Shown in pieces: positions 44,009 through 55,646 of a stretch of 64,000 nucleotides of DNA; the first letter of the stretch is position 1; each line of letters starts with the position of its first letter. The stretch is from positions 144,068,001-144,132,000 of the forward strand of contig CM077670.1 in NCBI GenBank assembly GCA_039707655.1, given 5' to 3'. A model generated the notes under the pieces. That model was not told the origin of the DNA. It ran no database searches and was given only the letters and a program-made list of their open reading frames with translations. The position numbers and the translations under genes were made by a program. Source of the stretch: Elymus sibiricus. Lineage: Eukaryota; Streptophyta; Magnoliopsida; Poales; Poaceae.

Positions 44009-45618
44009 ACTCCTCCAAGCTTAAACTTTATCGTCCTCGAGCAACATAGAGAGAAATGCGAAGCATAAGGAACTCAGTTGTTTAAACGAAATAATGAGAA
44101 GGTTTTGGTTCACTTACGATCGGTATGCCTAGATAGCCCTCCGCTTCTTGACCTAAAAACTTATCATAGATATAGTGGTGGCATGGTTATAGTGCAAGTG
44201 TTAGTGAAGCAAAGATAATCAACATAAAGTTTCTGATCTGCTAGATAAAACAACTTTGCAACACTTCATTTCATGTAATCTAGACAACACTTGCTTGCCG
44301 GGAATGCACGGAAGAGTTTCTTTAGATAGAGCCATGAAAACATAAGTTAGGGAGTAGAAAGCATGTAGTAAAATTTGATTCTCAAGTGCTCATGAGCACA
44401 CCCACAATTGTCTCCTCTTCTAAGCTCTTAAACACTTTGCTTCAATCATTGTTTGTTGGAACTTTGATTGTCACGTGAAGGAGATTATGCCAAATAAGTG
44501 ATCATGCATAGGTTTTCGCTGTGGCTTAATGTTTAGGAACTATGGACCTTTAGCAATAATTTCTCTTTCGAGCTCTTTTGATCATTCTCCTTTATTTACC
44601 ACATACACACCCACTCAAGAGAAAGCCGAATAATATTCGTTTGTAGTGTTTCCACTACGTACGGTAACAAACTCATAGCCGAAATCCGAGTTGTCGCTCT
44701 TGGTGGATCGTTCATTGGCCAGCGGAGTCCTCAGCATAACATCAAGAAGGGTGACGAAGCCACATTTACACACATAAATGCGTATATAGTAGCAAAGGCC
44801 ATGTCACCGGCCAGAGGCTGTAACACCATGTTGAGATATACAACACAGATTTTTGGCATAATCTCACCCACCTTTCAACTAAGTTCCTCTAGACAATTAA
44901 ATCCACAAGTGCTATCAAGTCTATTAGAATTAACAACATGGGGTTGAGCATGTTAAACATCACTACCACTACAATTTCTCAACTCCCAAGTCTTGAGAGA
45001 CTTTCTCTTGTGCAAAGTTATACTTGGTTAATAACATTTCATTTAAAAACTGTCTCACGGCAAGTCTTAGTTGTCTAAACTAAAGAAAACAAAGGCAACA
45101 AAATTATTCAGCTACTAGAGCAAAACCTTTGTATCAACAATCAAGACTTACTCCCATCTACACATATCACACATGCAACTACTACATCTACTCTAAGTAT
45201 TCAAGTGCAAAGGACGGGGGTCGTAGGACATACCTTCACGATTGCGAATTTACACACTTCTCTTCCTTACTCTTGCATTCCTCGTTGTCCTGGCATGATC
45301 AACTCCTGTGAAAACAAAATGCAAACAAACTCCAAGGGGCTAAATAAAGAACAAGAGCAAAGCAAAGCTTATTCTGTTTTTTTGGTTTTTGGGTTTTTGA
45401 AAACTAACTTGCAACCAAAAAATCGCAAAGGGAAAAAAGAATAAAAAGCAAAAGCAAATAGAAAGCAAAGTGTTGGAACAAACCAACACGAGTGTTTTGA
45501 AGCTCCTCGAGCTTAAGTACAACCTCATTACAACTTATTCAAATACCACCACATCTTGATGTAGAAGTGGTGATAACCTCCGCCAAACTTAGGCTCTTGC
45601 AAGCCCAAACCGGCGAGA
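44009..45618 (-). other. 3' non-coding region of element H
   Basis: This 1.6-kb interval between the PPT and the stop of the H ORF has no credible ORF. It is A/T-rich with no internal repeat structure that I could see. Confidence 0.55.
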
Positions 45619-46911
45619 TCATTGTAGCGGTTGGTCAGGAGCCCACTTCTGCCTCCAATTGGAGAAGTTCATGTTCATGTAGGCAGCCGTACCTGTCAGG
45701 GACGATGTGAGGTTGCTCATATCTTGGATAGAGCACTGGAGGTTGTTGACATCCACGTAGGTGGTGTGGTCTTGCTGGGGCTGCTCCTCCTCTTCGTCGG
45801 TGGCGAGTTCTTCTTCATCTACTTGTTCAGGTTCTGGCCCTTCTTGGTCAAAAGCTACATCTCCTTCCTGTGCAACATAATGCAATTGTCCATTATCGAT
45901 GGAGAAACGATTAGGCATAGGTGTGGGTAACAAGTACGCCACTCCAGGAATTTTGATACAATGACGGCCATTACAAACTACTACCATACCAGTGCTAGTA
46001 AGAAGACGAATGTTAACAAGGGTGTTACCGACAATGGGACGGAGGTGATTGTAGTTGAGGCCAAGGGAGTTGGCCAACATGGTGATCACTCCTCCACACA
46101 CAATATCTCCTTGTGCATGGTTTGCTTGATGCGCGAGGTGTAGCAAAAGTATTGCCCCTAGGTTGGGCGAGTAACCGACGTCCAGGTTTGCTGCTTTCCC
46201 GAGAACTAGCATATTCTCATCATTCACCTTAGAGACTTCTCCTCGTGCCTGCAACGAGTTAGTGATAACATAGTAGAAATAATGTATAGCAGGGCTTTCA
46301 ATGGAACTGGCTCTATGCCTAGAGCCATGGTGACTCATCCGAAGAAAGGATTGCCTTGGGTGCGGGTCAGTCAAATCATAAACATATCTAATATCATCAT
46401 TATTGTTGGGGAGGCCAAAGTAGTTACACCACTCAACAAAAGTGATGTTAAAGTTTGGGTCAAGGAGACGGAAAGTGATCCTCTCCTCCTCATATGCATT
46501 TGGCATTAAACCAACATTGTGCGAGAGAGTACTAAGAAACTCAAGCATCAATCATTTGTAAGTCTCACATCCCTGATAAACAAAATGATGCAACCTGGCA
46601 TTATGACAAAGCAAATTAAAATCATGAGTGATACCTAGCTTGGCGAGAGTATTCGCACAAGCCCATTTTGTTGCTTTGATATTCCTTGTAGTGAGCTTCT
46701 GGAATTTCTTCCTTGCTCCACAGTTGGTGAAGACGATCCCTTGAGTGAAAACTTGTTGCGGTGGTGCGGTCGATGAACTCGAACCACCGCGTACGCGAGA
46801 AGACTTCCGTGTAAACATCTATAAAACAATTTTTTTCAGTCCAATACAATGAAACAATAATGACCCTACGGTACTCACATCATGCTCCTCTAAAAACATC
46901 AACAAATCCAT
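45619..46911 (-). pseudogene. Extra ORF of element H (plant transposon protein domain type)
   Basis: The minus-strand reading starts MFTRKSSRVRGGSSSSTAPP at 46818 and is broken once by a TGA at about 46549-46551, likely a former Arg codon. The middle (FRLLDPNFNITFVEWCNYFG about 46410-46470) and IHYFYYVITNSLQARGE match the 'putative plant transposon protein' type of domain found in extra ORFs of gypsy elements. The C-terminal part is Glu/Gln-rich, with EEELATDEEEEQPQQD near 45770-45817. A possible 60-bp intron (46819-46878, GT...AG) would add a short first exon from 46911 (MDLLMFLEEHD). The function is unknown; no membrane segment is evident. Confidence 0.6.
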
Positions 46912-47027
46912 GCCAAACTCAAGTTTGAATCAAAAATATGCATATCCTAAACATGGCAATGCTAGGCATGTAGAACGTCGATTCGCGAAAAATAAATTGG
47001 GGATCGGAGGACAAACGTACCGTAGAT

Positions 47028-48585
47028 TGATACGTCTCCAACATATCTATAATTTATGATTGTTCCATGCTATTATAGTATCAATCTTGGATGTTTTATA
47101 TGCAATTATATGCGATTATATGTCATTTTTTGGGACTAACCTATTAACCTAGTGCCCAGTGCCAGTTGCTGTTTTCTGCTTGTTTTTGGTTTTTCAGGAA
47201 ATCAGTACCAAACGAAGTCCAAATGCCACGAAACTTTTTGACAATTTTTTTCTTGACAAAAGAGACTCTGGAAGCTTCGGGAGGACGCCAGAAGCCTCAC
47301 GAGGAGGCCACAAGGCAAAAGGGCGCAGCCCCAGGGGGGGCGCCCTGATGCCTTATGGGCCCCTCGTGCCTCCTTTTGACCTAATTCCACTTATATAAAT
47401 TCTCAAATATTAGGAAACCAGCAAAGAGCCAGATGATAAAACCTTTATGCCGCCACAAGCCTCTGTTCTTCCGCGATCCCATCTGGAGGCCTTTTCCGGT
47501 ACTCTGTCAGAGGTGGAATCGATCACGGAGGGCTTCTACATCAACCTTGTTTCCCTTCCAATGATGTGTGAGTAGTTTAACACAGACCTACGGGTCCATA
47601 GCTAGTAGCTAGATGGCTTCTTCTCTCTCTTTGATCTTCAATACAATGTACTCCTCGATGTTCTTGGAGTTCTATCTGATGTAATCTTCTTTTGCGGTGT
47701 GTTTGTTGGGATCCGATGAATTGTGTGGTTATGATCAGATTATTCATGAGAAATATTTGAGTCTTCTCTGAACTCTTTTATGCATGATTGTTATAGCTTT
47801 GTATTTCTCTCCAATCTATCCATTTGGTTTGGCCAACTAGATTGATTTATCTTGCAATGGGAGAGGTGCTTTGTGATGGGTTCAATCTTGCGGTGTTCTA
47901 TATCCCAGTGACAGAAAGGGACAAGACACGTATTTGTATTGTTGCCATTAAGGATAAAAAGATGGGGTTTAATCATATTGCTTGAGTTTACCTTGTCTAC
48001 ATCATGTCATCTTGCTTAAGGCGTTACTCTGTTTTATACTTAATACTCTGGATGCATGCTGGATAGCGGTCGATGAGTGGAGTAATAGTAGTAGATGCAG
48101 GCAGGAGTCGGTCTACTTGTCTAGGACGTGATGCCTATATACATGATCATTGCCATGAATCCGTCATAACTATGCGCTTTTCTATCAATTGCCTAACAGT
48201 AATTTGTTTACCCACCGTATGTTCTGCGCTCGAGAGAGAAGCCTCTAGTGAAAACTATGGCCCCCGGGTCTACTTTTATCATATATTAAAATCCAAAAAT
48301 ACCTTGCTGCAATTTATTCACTTTTATTTTATTTTGCAATTTACTTTTTATCTATCAATATCAGAATTAATCCTTGCAAGTGACCGCTAAGGGGATTGAC
48401 AACCCTCTTATTTGCGTTGGGTGCAAGTGTTTGCTTTTGTGTGTGTAGGTGCTGCTAATGAGGTTCTGTGTGGTTCTCCTACTGGATTGGTAACCTTGGT
48501 TCTTAACTGATGGAAATACTTATCTCTATTGTACTGCATCATCCTCTCCTCTTCGGGGAAATCCCAACGCAGTTCACAAGTAGCA
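47028..48585 (+). repeat. 5' LTR of element I
   Basis: This 1,558-bp LTR runs from TGATACGTCTCCAACATATC to CACAAGTAGCA. A TATA-like TTATATAAATTCTC is at about 47390-47403. It matches 52321-53857, F and J. Confidence 0.93.
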
Positions 48586-48596
48586 GGAAGAATTTC

Positions 48597-48614
48597 TGGC
48601 GCCGTTGCCGGGGA
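48597..48614 (+). other. Primer-binding site of element I (tRNA-Asp)
   Basis: TGGCGCCGTTGCCGGGGA is an 18-base exact complement of the plant tRNA-Asp 3' end. It lies 11 bases inside the 5' LTR. Confidence 0.93.
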
Positions 48615-49495
48615 GACATCACCAAAACCTATCAAGTACTTCACACAAATTATCATCCACTTGCATTTATTTTATTTGCCTCTTTATTTGCATTTTCCTC
48701 TCGTTTTCATCTCCCTCACTTCTAAAACAATTTTACAAAAAATACAAAAATATTTTCGTTTGCTTGTCTGCTAGTTTGCCAGTTTGCCTGCTTGAATTTG
48801 CCATCTTGTCTGAGTTTGTTATTGAAAAGAGTGACGATGATAAAATCCGTAAGATAGAAATTCCCACAAATTTGGATGCTAAAATTTTTGTGTTGGGAAG
48901 TTGGAATATCATAGGAAAGAGTGTTATTCAAGAATTCTTTACTTGCACTGGAACTTTGGTTTGTAATGACATTCCCATTCTTAAGAGAACCAATAGTTAT
49001 GCAGAGGCTATTTCTGCTCTTGTTCTTAAACTGGAAAGAAGATTTATTCGTACTCATCCCACTTTGCAAAGATTATTTTATGAGTTACCTGTTATAAACA
49101 ACCATAAAGCTAAAAAGATAGCCTCGCTTATTCTTATGAATGAGTTTGATTACATAGTGCCAGAGGCTAGAGAAATCTTTGATTTTTATAATATGAGTCA
49201 TGAATGCCCTGTGATAGATGAAATTTTATATAATGAAGATTATATGTTAAGATTTATGTTTGATGAGAATACTAAGAAGGAAGTTCCTCCATTACATATT
49301 ATCCAACAAGTTTTCAATGGTATTAATCAGAAATATTCGTGGATTGTAAAAGGGAACCAACAAGGATATGAGGAAAACTGCCTTAATAATGATAAAATCT
49401 TGATTGATGATGTGTTCCATATTATTTTTGAAAAGCCTCCTGACAAACATACATCTCAAGATGAAGGAATTAATTTGAGGGATGACAACACTTGA
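48605..49495 (+). CDS. Single ORF of element I (unknown protein)
   Basis: A 296-codon open frame. The first 60 codons overlap the leader and are low-complexity (Ser/Phe/Leu), so the true start is uncertain; the credible part begins about 48830 (KSDDDKIRKIEIPTN) although the next ATG is only at 49138. The body is Ile/Phe/Glu-rich: VLGSWNIIGKSVIQEFFTCT (about 48890-48950), RTHPTLQRLFYELPV and FDFYNMSHECPVIDEIL (about 49180-49235). It lacks a zinc knuckle, protease and RT motifs. I do not recognise the family; its gag position suggests a packaging or replacement gag-like protein, which is inference. There is no stop inside the frame. Confidence 0.5.
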   Translation: MPGRHHQNLSSTSHKLSSTCIYFICLFICIFLSFSSPSLLKQFYKKYKNIFVCLSASLPVCLLEFAILSEFVIEKSDDDKIRKIEIPTNLDAKIFVLGSWNIIGKSVIQEFFTCTGTLVCNDIPILKRTNSYAEAISALVLKLERRFIRTHPTLQRLFYELPVINNHKAKKIASLILMNEFDYIVPEAREIFDFYNMSHECPVIDEILYNEDYMLRFMFDENTKKEVPPLHIIQQVFNGINQKYSWIVKGNQQGYEENCLNNDKILIDDVFHIIFEKPPDKHTSQDEGINLRDDNT

Positions 49496-52320
49496 AACAA
49501 TGCATTATGCCTAGCTAGGGTATAAAACAATAGCGCTTGTTGGGAGGCAACCCAATATTTATTTTTATTGCACCTTTTTATTTTCTTGTGTCACACAACT
49601 ATAGCCTCTGTTATGATTGTGTTTTTATCTTTTAATTAGTGTTTGCGCCAAGTAATGCCTTTGGGATGATTTGGATGATAGTATAATTGATGCTGTTTGA
49701 AAACAGAAACTTTTACGCTTAGTTCTCGAATTTTCATTCTGTGCTGGAGCGTAATAAAACTCTGAAAGTTTTACACAGTATTTGTATATGAATTTTTTAC
49801 GTTGCCCTAATTTTTTAGAATTTTTGGAGTTACAAAAGTATGGATTTTAAATAGATCTTTACAGACTGTTCTGTTTTAGACAGATTCTGTTTTTGTTGCA
49901 TAGTTTGCTTATTTTGATGAATCTATGGATTGTATCAGGGGGGTATAAGTCATGGACAAGTTGGAGTATAGTAGCATTATGCCAATATTAAATATGAATC
50001 AATTTACAACAGTACCTAAAGTTTAAGATATATTTGTTATACTAACGGATCTCACGAGGTTTCTATTGAGTTTTGTGTGCTGAAGTTTTCAAGTTTTGGG
50101 TGAGATCATGATGGATAAAGGAATAAGGAGCGGCAAGAGCCTAAGCTTGGGGATGCCCAAGGCACCCCAAGGTAATATTCAAGGAAGACTCAAGCGTCTA
50201 AGCTTGGGGATGCCCCGGATGGCATCCCCTCTTTCATCTACAATCTATCGGTAACTCACTTGCAGCTATATTTTTATTCATCACATGATATGTGTTTTGC
50301 TTGGAGCGTCTTGTGCTATAGTTATATTTTCTTTGTTTTCTTTTTAGTTTGCCACAATCATCTTTGCTGAACACACCTTTTTGAGAGGGACACACATTAT
50401 TCGTGATTTGTTAGAATACTCTATGTGCTTCACTTATATCTTTTGAGCTAGGCAGTTGCTCTAGTGCTTCACTTATATCTTTTAGAGCACGGCGGTGGTT
50501 ATATTTTAAAGAAATAGTTGCACTCTCATGCTTCACTTATATCTTTTTGAGAGTCTAATATATAGTAATGGCAATTTGCACATGTTAAAAGAATGGTCCT
50601 GATATGATAAGGTATCAAGGGGGATATAATACAAACCTTCATGTAGATCACTAAGTATGAAGTGCATGGTTAATTTTATTAACATCGTAATATGAAAGGA
50701 TATAGGTTCATAATCATTGGTTAGTAGAAATATCGGTATTAAAGTTTGTTATGACATATTCACCTAAATATTAGTCATGTCATGGCGAGGAAGTTTGGGC
50801 ATTTATATGTCTGAAATGAAATCCTTGAGTGCTGTTACATTCGGGGTCGCGCGATGGTTAACTCCTACCAACCCTCCACCTATGGGCATGCGGTGAAGTG
50901 CTTTGTTTCGAGGGCTAAGTAGACTTTTGCAATAAGTATGTGAGTTCTTTATGACCAATGTGAGTCCATGGATTATACGCACTCCTATCTTTCCATAATT
51001 TGCTAGCCTCTTCGGTGCCGTGCCTTGCCCTTTCTCACCTCGAGAGTTGGCGCAAACTTTGCCGGTGCATCCAAACCCCGTGATATGATATGCTCTTTCA
51101 CACATAAACCCCTTTTACCTTCCTCAAAACAGCCACCATACCTACCTATTATGGCATTTCCATAGCCATTCCGAGATATATTTCCATGCAACTTCCACCG
51201 TTCCGTTTATATGACACACATCATCATTGTCATATTGCTTTGCATGATCATATAGCTGACATAGTATTTGTGGCAAAGCCATCGTTCATCATTTTTCATA
51301 CATGTTACACTAGATCATTGCACATCCTGGTACACTGCCAGAGGCATTCATATAGAGTCATATTTGTTCTAGTATCGAGTTGTAATTTCGAGTTGTAAGT
51401 AAATAAAAGTGTGATGATCATCATTATTAGAGCATTGTCCCAGTGAGGAAAGGATGATGGAGGCTATGATTCCCCCACAAGTCGGGATGTGGCTCCGGAC
51501 AAAAAAAAAGAGAAAAAAAAGAGCCCAGCAAAAAAATGAGAGAAAAAGAGAGAAGGGGCAATGTTACTATCCTTTTCCACACTTGTGCTTCAAACTAGCA
51601 CCATGTTTTTCATATAGAGATTCTCCTATGTTGTCACTTTCATACACTAGTGGGAATTTTTCATTATAGAACTTGGCTTGTATATTCCGATGATGGGCTT
51701 CCTCAAATGCCTGAGGTCTTCATGTGCAGGCAAGTTGGATGCACACCCACTTAGTTTTCAGTTTGAGCTTTCATACACTTATAGCTCTTAGTGCATCCGT
51801 TGCATGGCAATCCCTACTCCTCGCATTGATATCGATTGATGGGCATCTCCACAGCCTGTTGATCCGCCGAGTTGATGCGAGACTTTCTTCTTCTCCTTTC
51901 CATTATTTGATACCTACCACCGCATTCTATTTCACCTAGTGCTATATCCATGGCTTGCGCTCATGTATTGCATGAGAGTTGAAAATGCTGAAGCACGTTA
52001 GAAGTACGATCCAATTGCCTAGTTTAACACCGGGGTGCTCACTATTTGTATATTTGCGGTGAAGATAGAGTCATGCCATGATTAGTATGAGAAAGTGAGT
52101 AGGGATAACACTCGTTAAGGATCGTATATTTTGAAAGTTAATGATTATGCTTCTTATGTTCCTGGATATTATTATGTTGATATTGTTAATTCATCGCTTC
52201 ACAACTTATATGCCATAAAGAGATTACATAATAAACATGTTGGGTAGCATTCCACATCAAAAATTCTTTTTTTATCATTCACCTACTCGAGGATGAGCAG
52301 GAATTAAGCTTGGGGATGCT
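49496..52320 (+). other. 3' non-coding region and PPT of element I
   Basis: This 2.8-kb region has no credible ORF. TAAGCTTGGGGATGC occurs three times (about 50142, 50198 and 52305); the last one abuts the 3' LTR and serves as PPT. TGCTTCACTTATATCTTTT occurs three times at about 50429, 50463 and 50536. The region is matched in inverted sense by 55647-58386 of element J. Confidence 0.75.
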
Positions 52321-53857
52321 TGATACGCTTCTAACGTATCTATAAATTTTTATTGTTCCATGCTATTATAGTATCAATCTTGGATGTTTTATATGAAATT
52401 ATATATCATTTTTTGGGACTAGCCTATTAACCTAGTGCCCAGTGCCAGTTGCTGTTTTCTGCTTGTTTTTGGTTTTTCAGGAAATCAGTACCAAACGAAG
52501 TCCAAATGCGACGAAACTTTTTGACGATTTTTTTTTGGACAAAAGAGACCCAGGAAGCTTTGGGGGGAAGCCAGAAGCCTCATGAGGAGGCCACAAGGCA
52601 ACAGGGCGTGGCCCCAGGGGGGCGCGCCCTGATGCCTTGTGGGCCCCTCGTGGCTCCTTTTGACCTAATTCCACTTCTATAAATTCTCAAATATTGGGAA
52701 ACTAACAGAGAGCCAGACGAGAAAACCTTTACGCCGCCGCAAGCCTCTGCTCTTCCGCAATCCCATCTGGAGGCCTTTTCTGGTACTCTGTTGGAGGGGG
52801 AATCGATCACGGAGGGCTTCTACATCAACCTTGCTGCCCTTCCGATGATGTGTGAGTAGTTTACCACGGACCTACGGGTCCACAGCTAGTAGCTAGATGG
52901 CTTCTTCTCTCTCTTTGATCTTCAATACCATGTACTCCTCGATGTTCTTGGAGTTCTATCCGATGTAATCTTATTTTGCGGTGTGTTTGTTGGGATCAGA
53001 TGAATTGTGGGTTTATGATCAGATTATTCATCAGAAATATTTGAGTCTTCTCTGAACTCTTTTATGCATGATTGTTATAGCTTTGTATTTCTCTCCGATC
53101 TATCCATTTGGTTTGGCCAACTAGATTGATTTATCTTGCAATGGGAGAGGTGCTTTGTGATGGGTTCAATCTTGCGGTGTTCTATATCCCAGTGACAGAA
53201 AGGGACAAGACACGTATTTGTATTGTTGCCATTAAGGATAAAAAGATGGGGTTTAATCATATTTCTTGAGTTTACTTTGTCTACATCATGTCATCTTGCT
53301 TAAGGCATTACTCTGTTTTAAACTTAATACTCTAGATGCATGCTGGATAGCGGTCGATGAGTGGAGTAATAGTAGTAGATGCAGGCAGGAGTTGGTCTAC
53401 TTGTCTAGGACGTGATGCCTATATACATGATCATTGCCAAGAATCCGTCATAACTATGCGCCTTTCTATCAATTGCCCAACAGTAATTTGTTTACCCACC
53501 GTATGTTTTGCGCTCGAGAGAGAAGCCTCTAGTGAAAACTATGGCCCCCGGGTCTACTTCTATCATGTATTAAAATCCAAAAATACCTTGCTGCAATTTA
53601 TTTACTTTTATTTTATTTTGCAATTTACTTTTTATCTATCACTATCAGAATTAATCCTTGCAAGTGACCGCTAAGGGGATTGACAACCCTCTTATTTGCG
53701 TTGGGTGCAAGTGTTTGCTTTTGTGTCTGTAGGTGCTCCTAACGAGGTTCTGTGTTGTTCTCCTACTGGATTGATAACCTTGGTTCTTAACTGATGGAAA
53801 TACTTATCTCTATTGTACTGCATCATCCTCTTCTCTTCGAGGAAATCCCAACGCAGT
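52321..53857 (+). repeat. 3' LTR of element I
   Basis: It starts TGATACGCTTCTAACG and ends CCCAACGCAGT, then the TSD TAGAT. The last 12 bases of the 5' LTR (TCACAAGTAGCA) are missing. Confidence 0.9.
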
Positions 53858-53862
53858 TAGAT

Positions 53863-54095
53863 CGATCACATGGAAGGATTCGAACTGAAAACTAACGAGT
53901 AGAGAGATCGGGCGAAGTTTTGCTAGGGTTTGGAGAGGTTTGGAGGAAGAAGAAGAACAAAAGAGAGTGATGGGGGTGAAATACCTTCTTCGTCAGGCTT
54001 ATTGGAGCCGCTGGCACACAAAACGACCGCTCATACGGACGCGAGCGCCCGTATGGAACGTCGTCTTCAACCCGGTTAAACTCACCTTTGCCTAC
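53863..54095 (-). mobile_element. Segment of element H between I and J
   Basis: It continues H after the TSD of I. It includes AAACGACCGCTCATACGGAC near 54020-54060, which resembles part of H's LTR (about 43718-43760), so an LTR-derived or leader region is possible. There is no ORF. It forms the 238-bp spacer (with the TSD) between the inverted elements I and J. Confidence 0.5.
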
Positions 54096-55646
54096 TGCTA
54101 CTTGTAGTCTGCGTTGGTATTTCCCCGAAGAGGAGAGGATGATGCAGTACAGTAGAGATAAGTATTTCCCTCCATTAAGAACCAAGGTTATCAATCCACT
54201 AGGAGAACCAAGCAAAATTCTGTTAAGCGCACCTGCACACAAAAGAGTAAACTCTTGCACCCAACGCAAATAAGAGGGTTGTCAATCCTCTTAGCGGTTA
54301 TTTGCAAGAATTAAATCTTATCGAGGTAAATAGATAAACTAAATTACTAATAAAAATAAAAGTAAATAAATTGCAGCAAGGTATTTTTAGGTTTTTTATA
54401 TATGATAAAGTAGACCGGGGGCCATAGTTTTCACTAGAGGCTTCTCTCTCGAACACATAGCATACGGTGGGTAAACAAATTATTGTTTGGCAATTGATAG
54501 AAAAGCAAATAATTATGACAGATTCATGGCAATGATCTTGTATATAGGCATCACGTCCGAGACAAGTAGACCGACTCCTGCCTGCATCTACTACTATTAC
54601 TCCACTCATCGATCGCTATCCAGCATGCATCTAGGGTATTAAGTATGAAACATAGTAACGCCTTAAGCAAGATGACATGATGTAGACAAAGTAAACTCAA
54701 TCAATATGATTAAACCCCATCTTTTTATCCTTAATGGCAACAATACAAATATGTGTCATGTCCCCTTCTGTCACTGGGATTGAACACCGCAAGATTGAAC
54801 CCATCACAAAGCACCTCTCCCATTGCAAGATAAATCAATCTACTAGGACAAATCAAATCGATAGATCGGAGAGAAATTCAAAGCTATAATAATCATGCAT
54901 AAAAGAGTTCAGAGAAGACTCAAATATTTCTCATGAATAATCTAATCATAAACTCACAATTCATCGGATCCCAACAAACACACTGCAAAAGAAGATTACA
55001 TCGGATAGAACTCCAAGAACATCGAGGAGAACATGGTATTGAAGATCAAAGAGAGAGAAAAAGCCATCTAGCTACTAGCTATGGACCCGTAGGTCTATGG
55101 TAAACTACTCACACATCATCGGAAAGGCAGCAAGGTTGATGAAGAAGCCCTCCGTGAACGATTCCCCCTCCGGCAGAGTATCGGAAAAGGCCTCCAGATG
55201 GGATCGCGGAAGAACAGAGGCTTGCGGCGGCGGAAAGGTTTTCACTTCTGTCTCTCTGTTGGTTTTGGAATATTTGGGAATTTATAGTGTTGGAATTAGG
55301 TCAAGAGGTGCCACGAGGGGCCCACAAGCCTGGGGGCGCGCCCTACCCCCCTTGGCGCGCCCTCCAGGCTTGCCACCTCCTCGTGGCTCTTCTGGTCTTC
55401 TCCTGAAGCTTCCTGGGTCTCTTCTAGTCCAGAAAAAATTAATCCAAAGTTTTTTTCTCGTTTGGACACTTTTTGATAATGATTTTCTTAAAAGGCAAAA
55501 ACAAGCAGAAAACAGCAACTGGCACTGGGCACTGGGTTAATAGGTTAGTCCCAAAAAATGATATATAATTGCATATAAAACATCCAAGATTGATACTATA
55601 ATAGCATGGAACAATCATAATTTATCGATACGTTGGAGACGTATCA
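54096..55646 (-). repeat. 3' LTR of element J
   Basis: This 1,551-bp LTR runs from TGCTACTTGTAGTCTGCG to TTGGAGACGTATCA. It is the inverted counterpart of 52321-53857. A minus TATA (CTATAAATTCCC) lies at about 55277-55288. Confidence 0.92.

Larger units (their letters stand above)
43028..47027 (-). mobile_element. Element H: gypsy-type LTR element, 3' part
   Basis: A 981-bp LTR (43028-44008) is followed inward by a PPT read on the minus strand and an ORF on the minus strand (45619-46911). Element I splits H at 47027; 53863-54095 is the next segment, then element J interrupts. H's 5' LTR and pol are not in the window. The host may be element A; the presumed left TSD is TCAGT (43023-43027), but the other side is not visible. 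Confidence 0.75.
47028..53857 (+). mobile_element. Element I: non-autonomous gypsy-type element, complete
   Basis: Two LTRs in direct orientation (47028-48585 and 52321-53857), a perfect tRNA-Asp PBS, one ORF and a PPT define a 6.8-kb plus-strand element with TSD TAGAT (47023-47027 and 53858-53862). There is no protease, RT or integrase, so it must use enzymes from another element. Its family also supplies solo LTR F and element J. The 3' LTR ends 12 bp earlier than the 5' LTR. Confidence 0.93.

Noticed and set aside
48597..48614. tRNA-Asp gene fragment
   Set aside because: Only 18 bases matching the tRNA 3' end next to an LTR; it is a primer-binding site.
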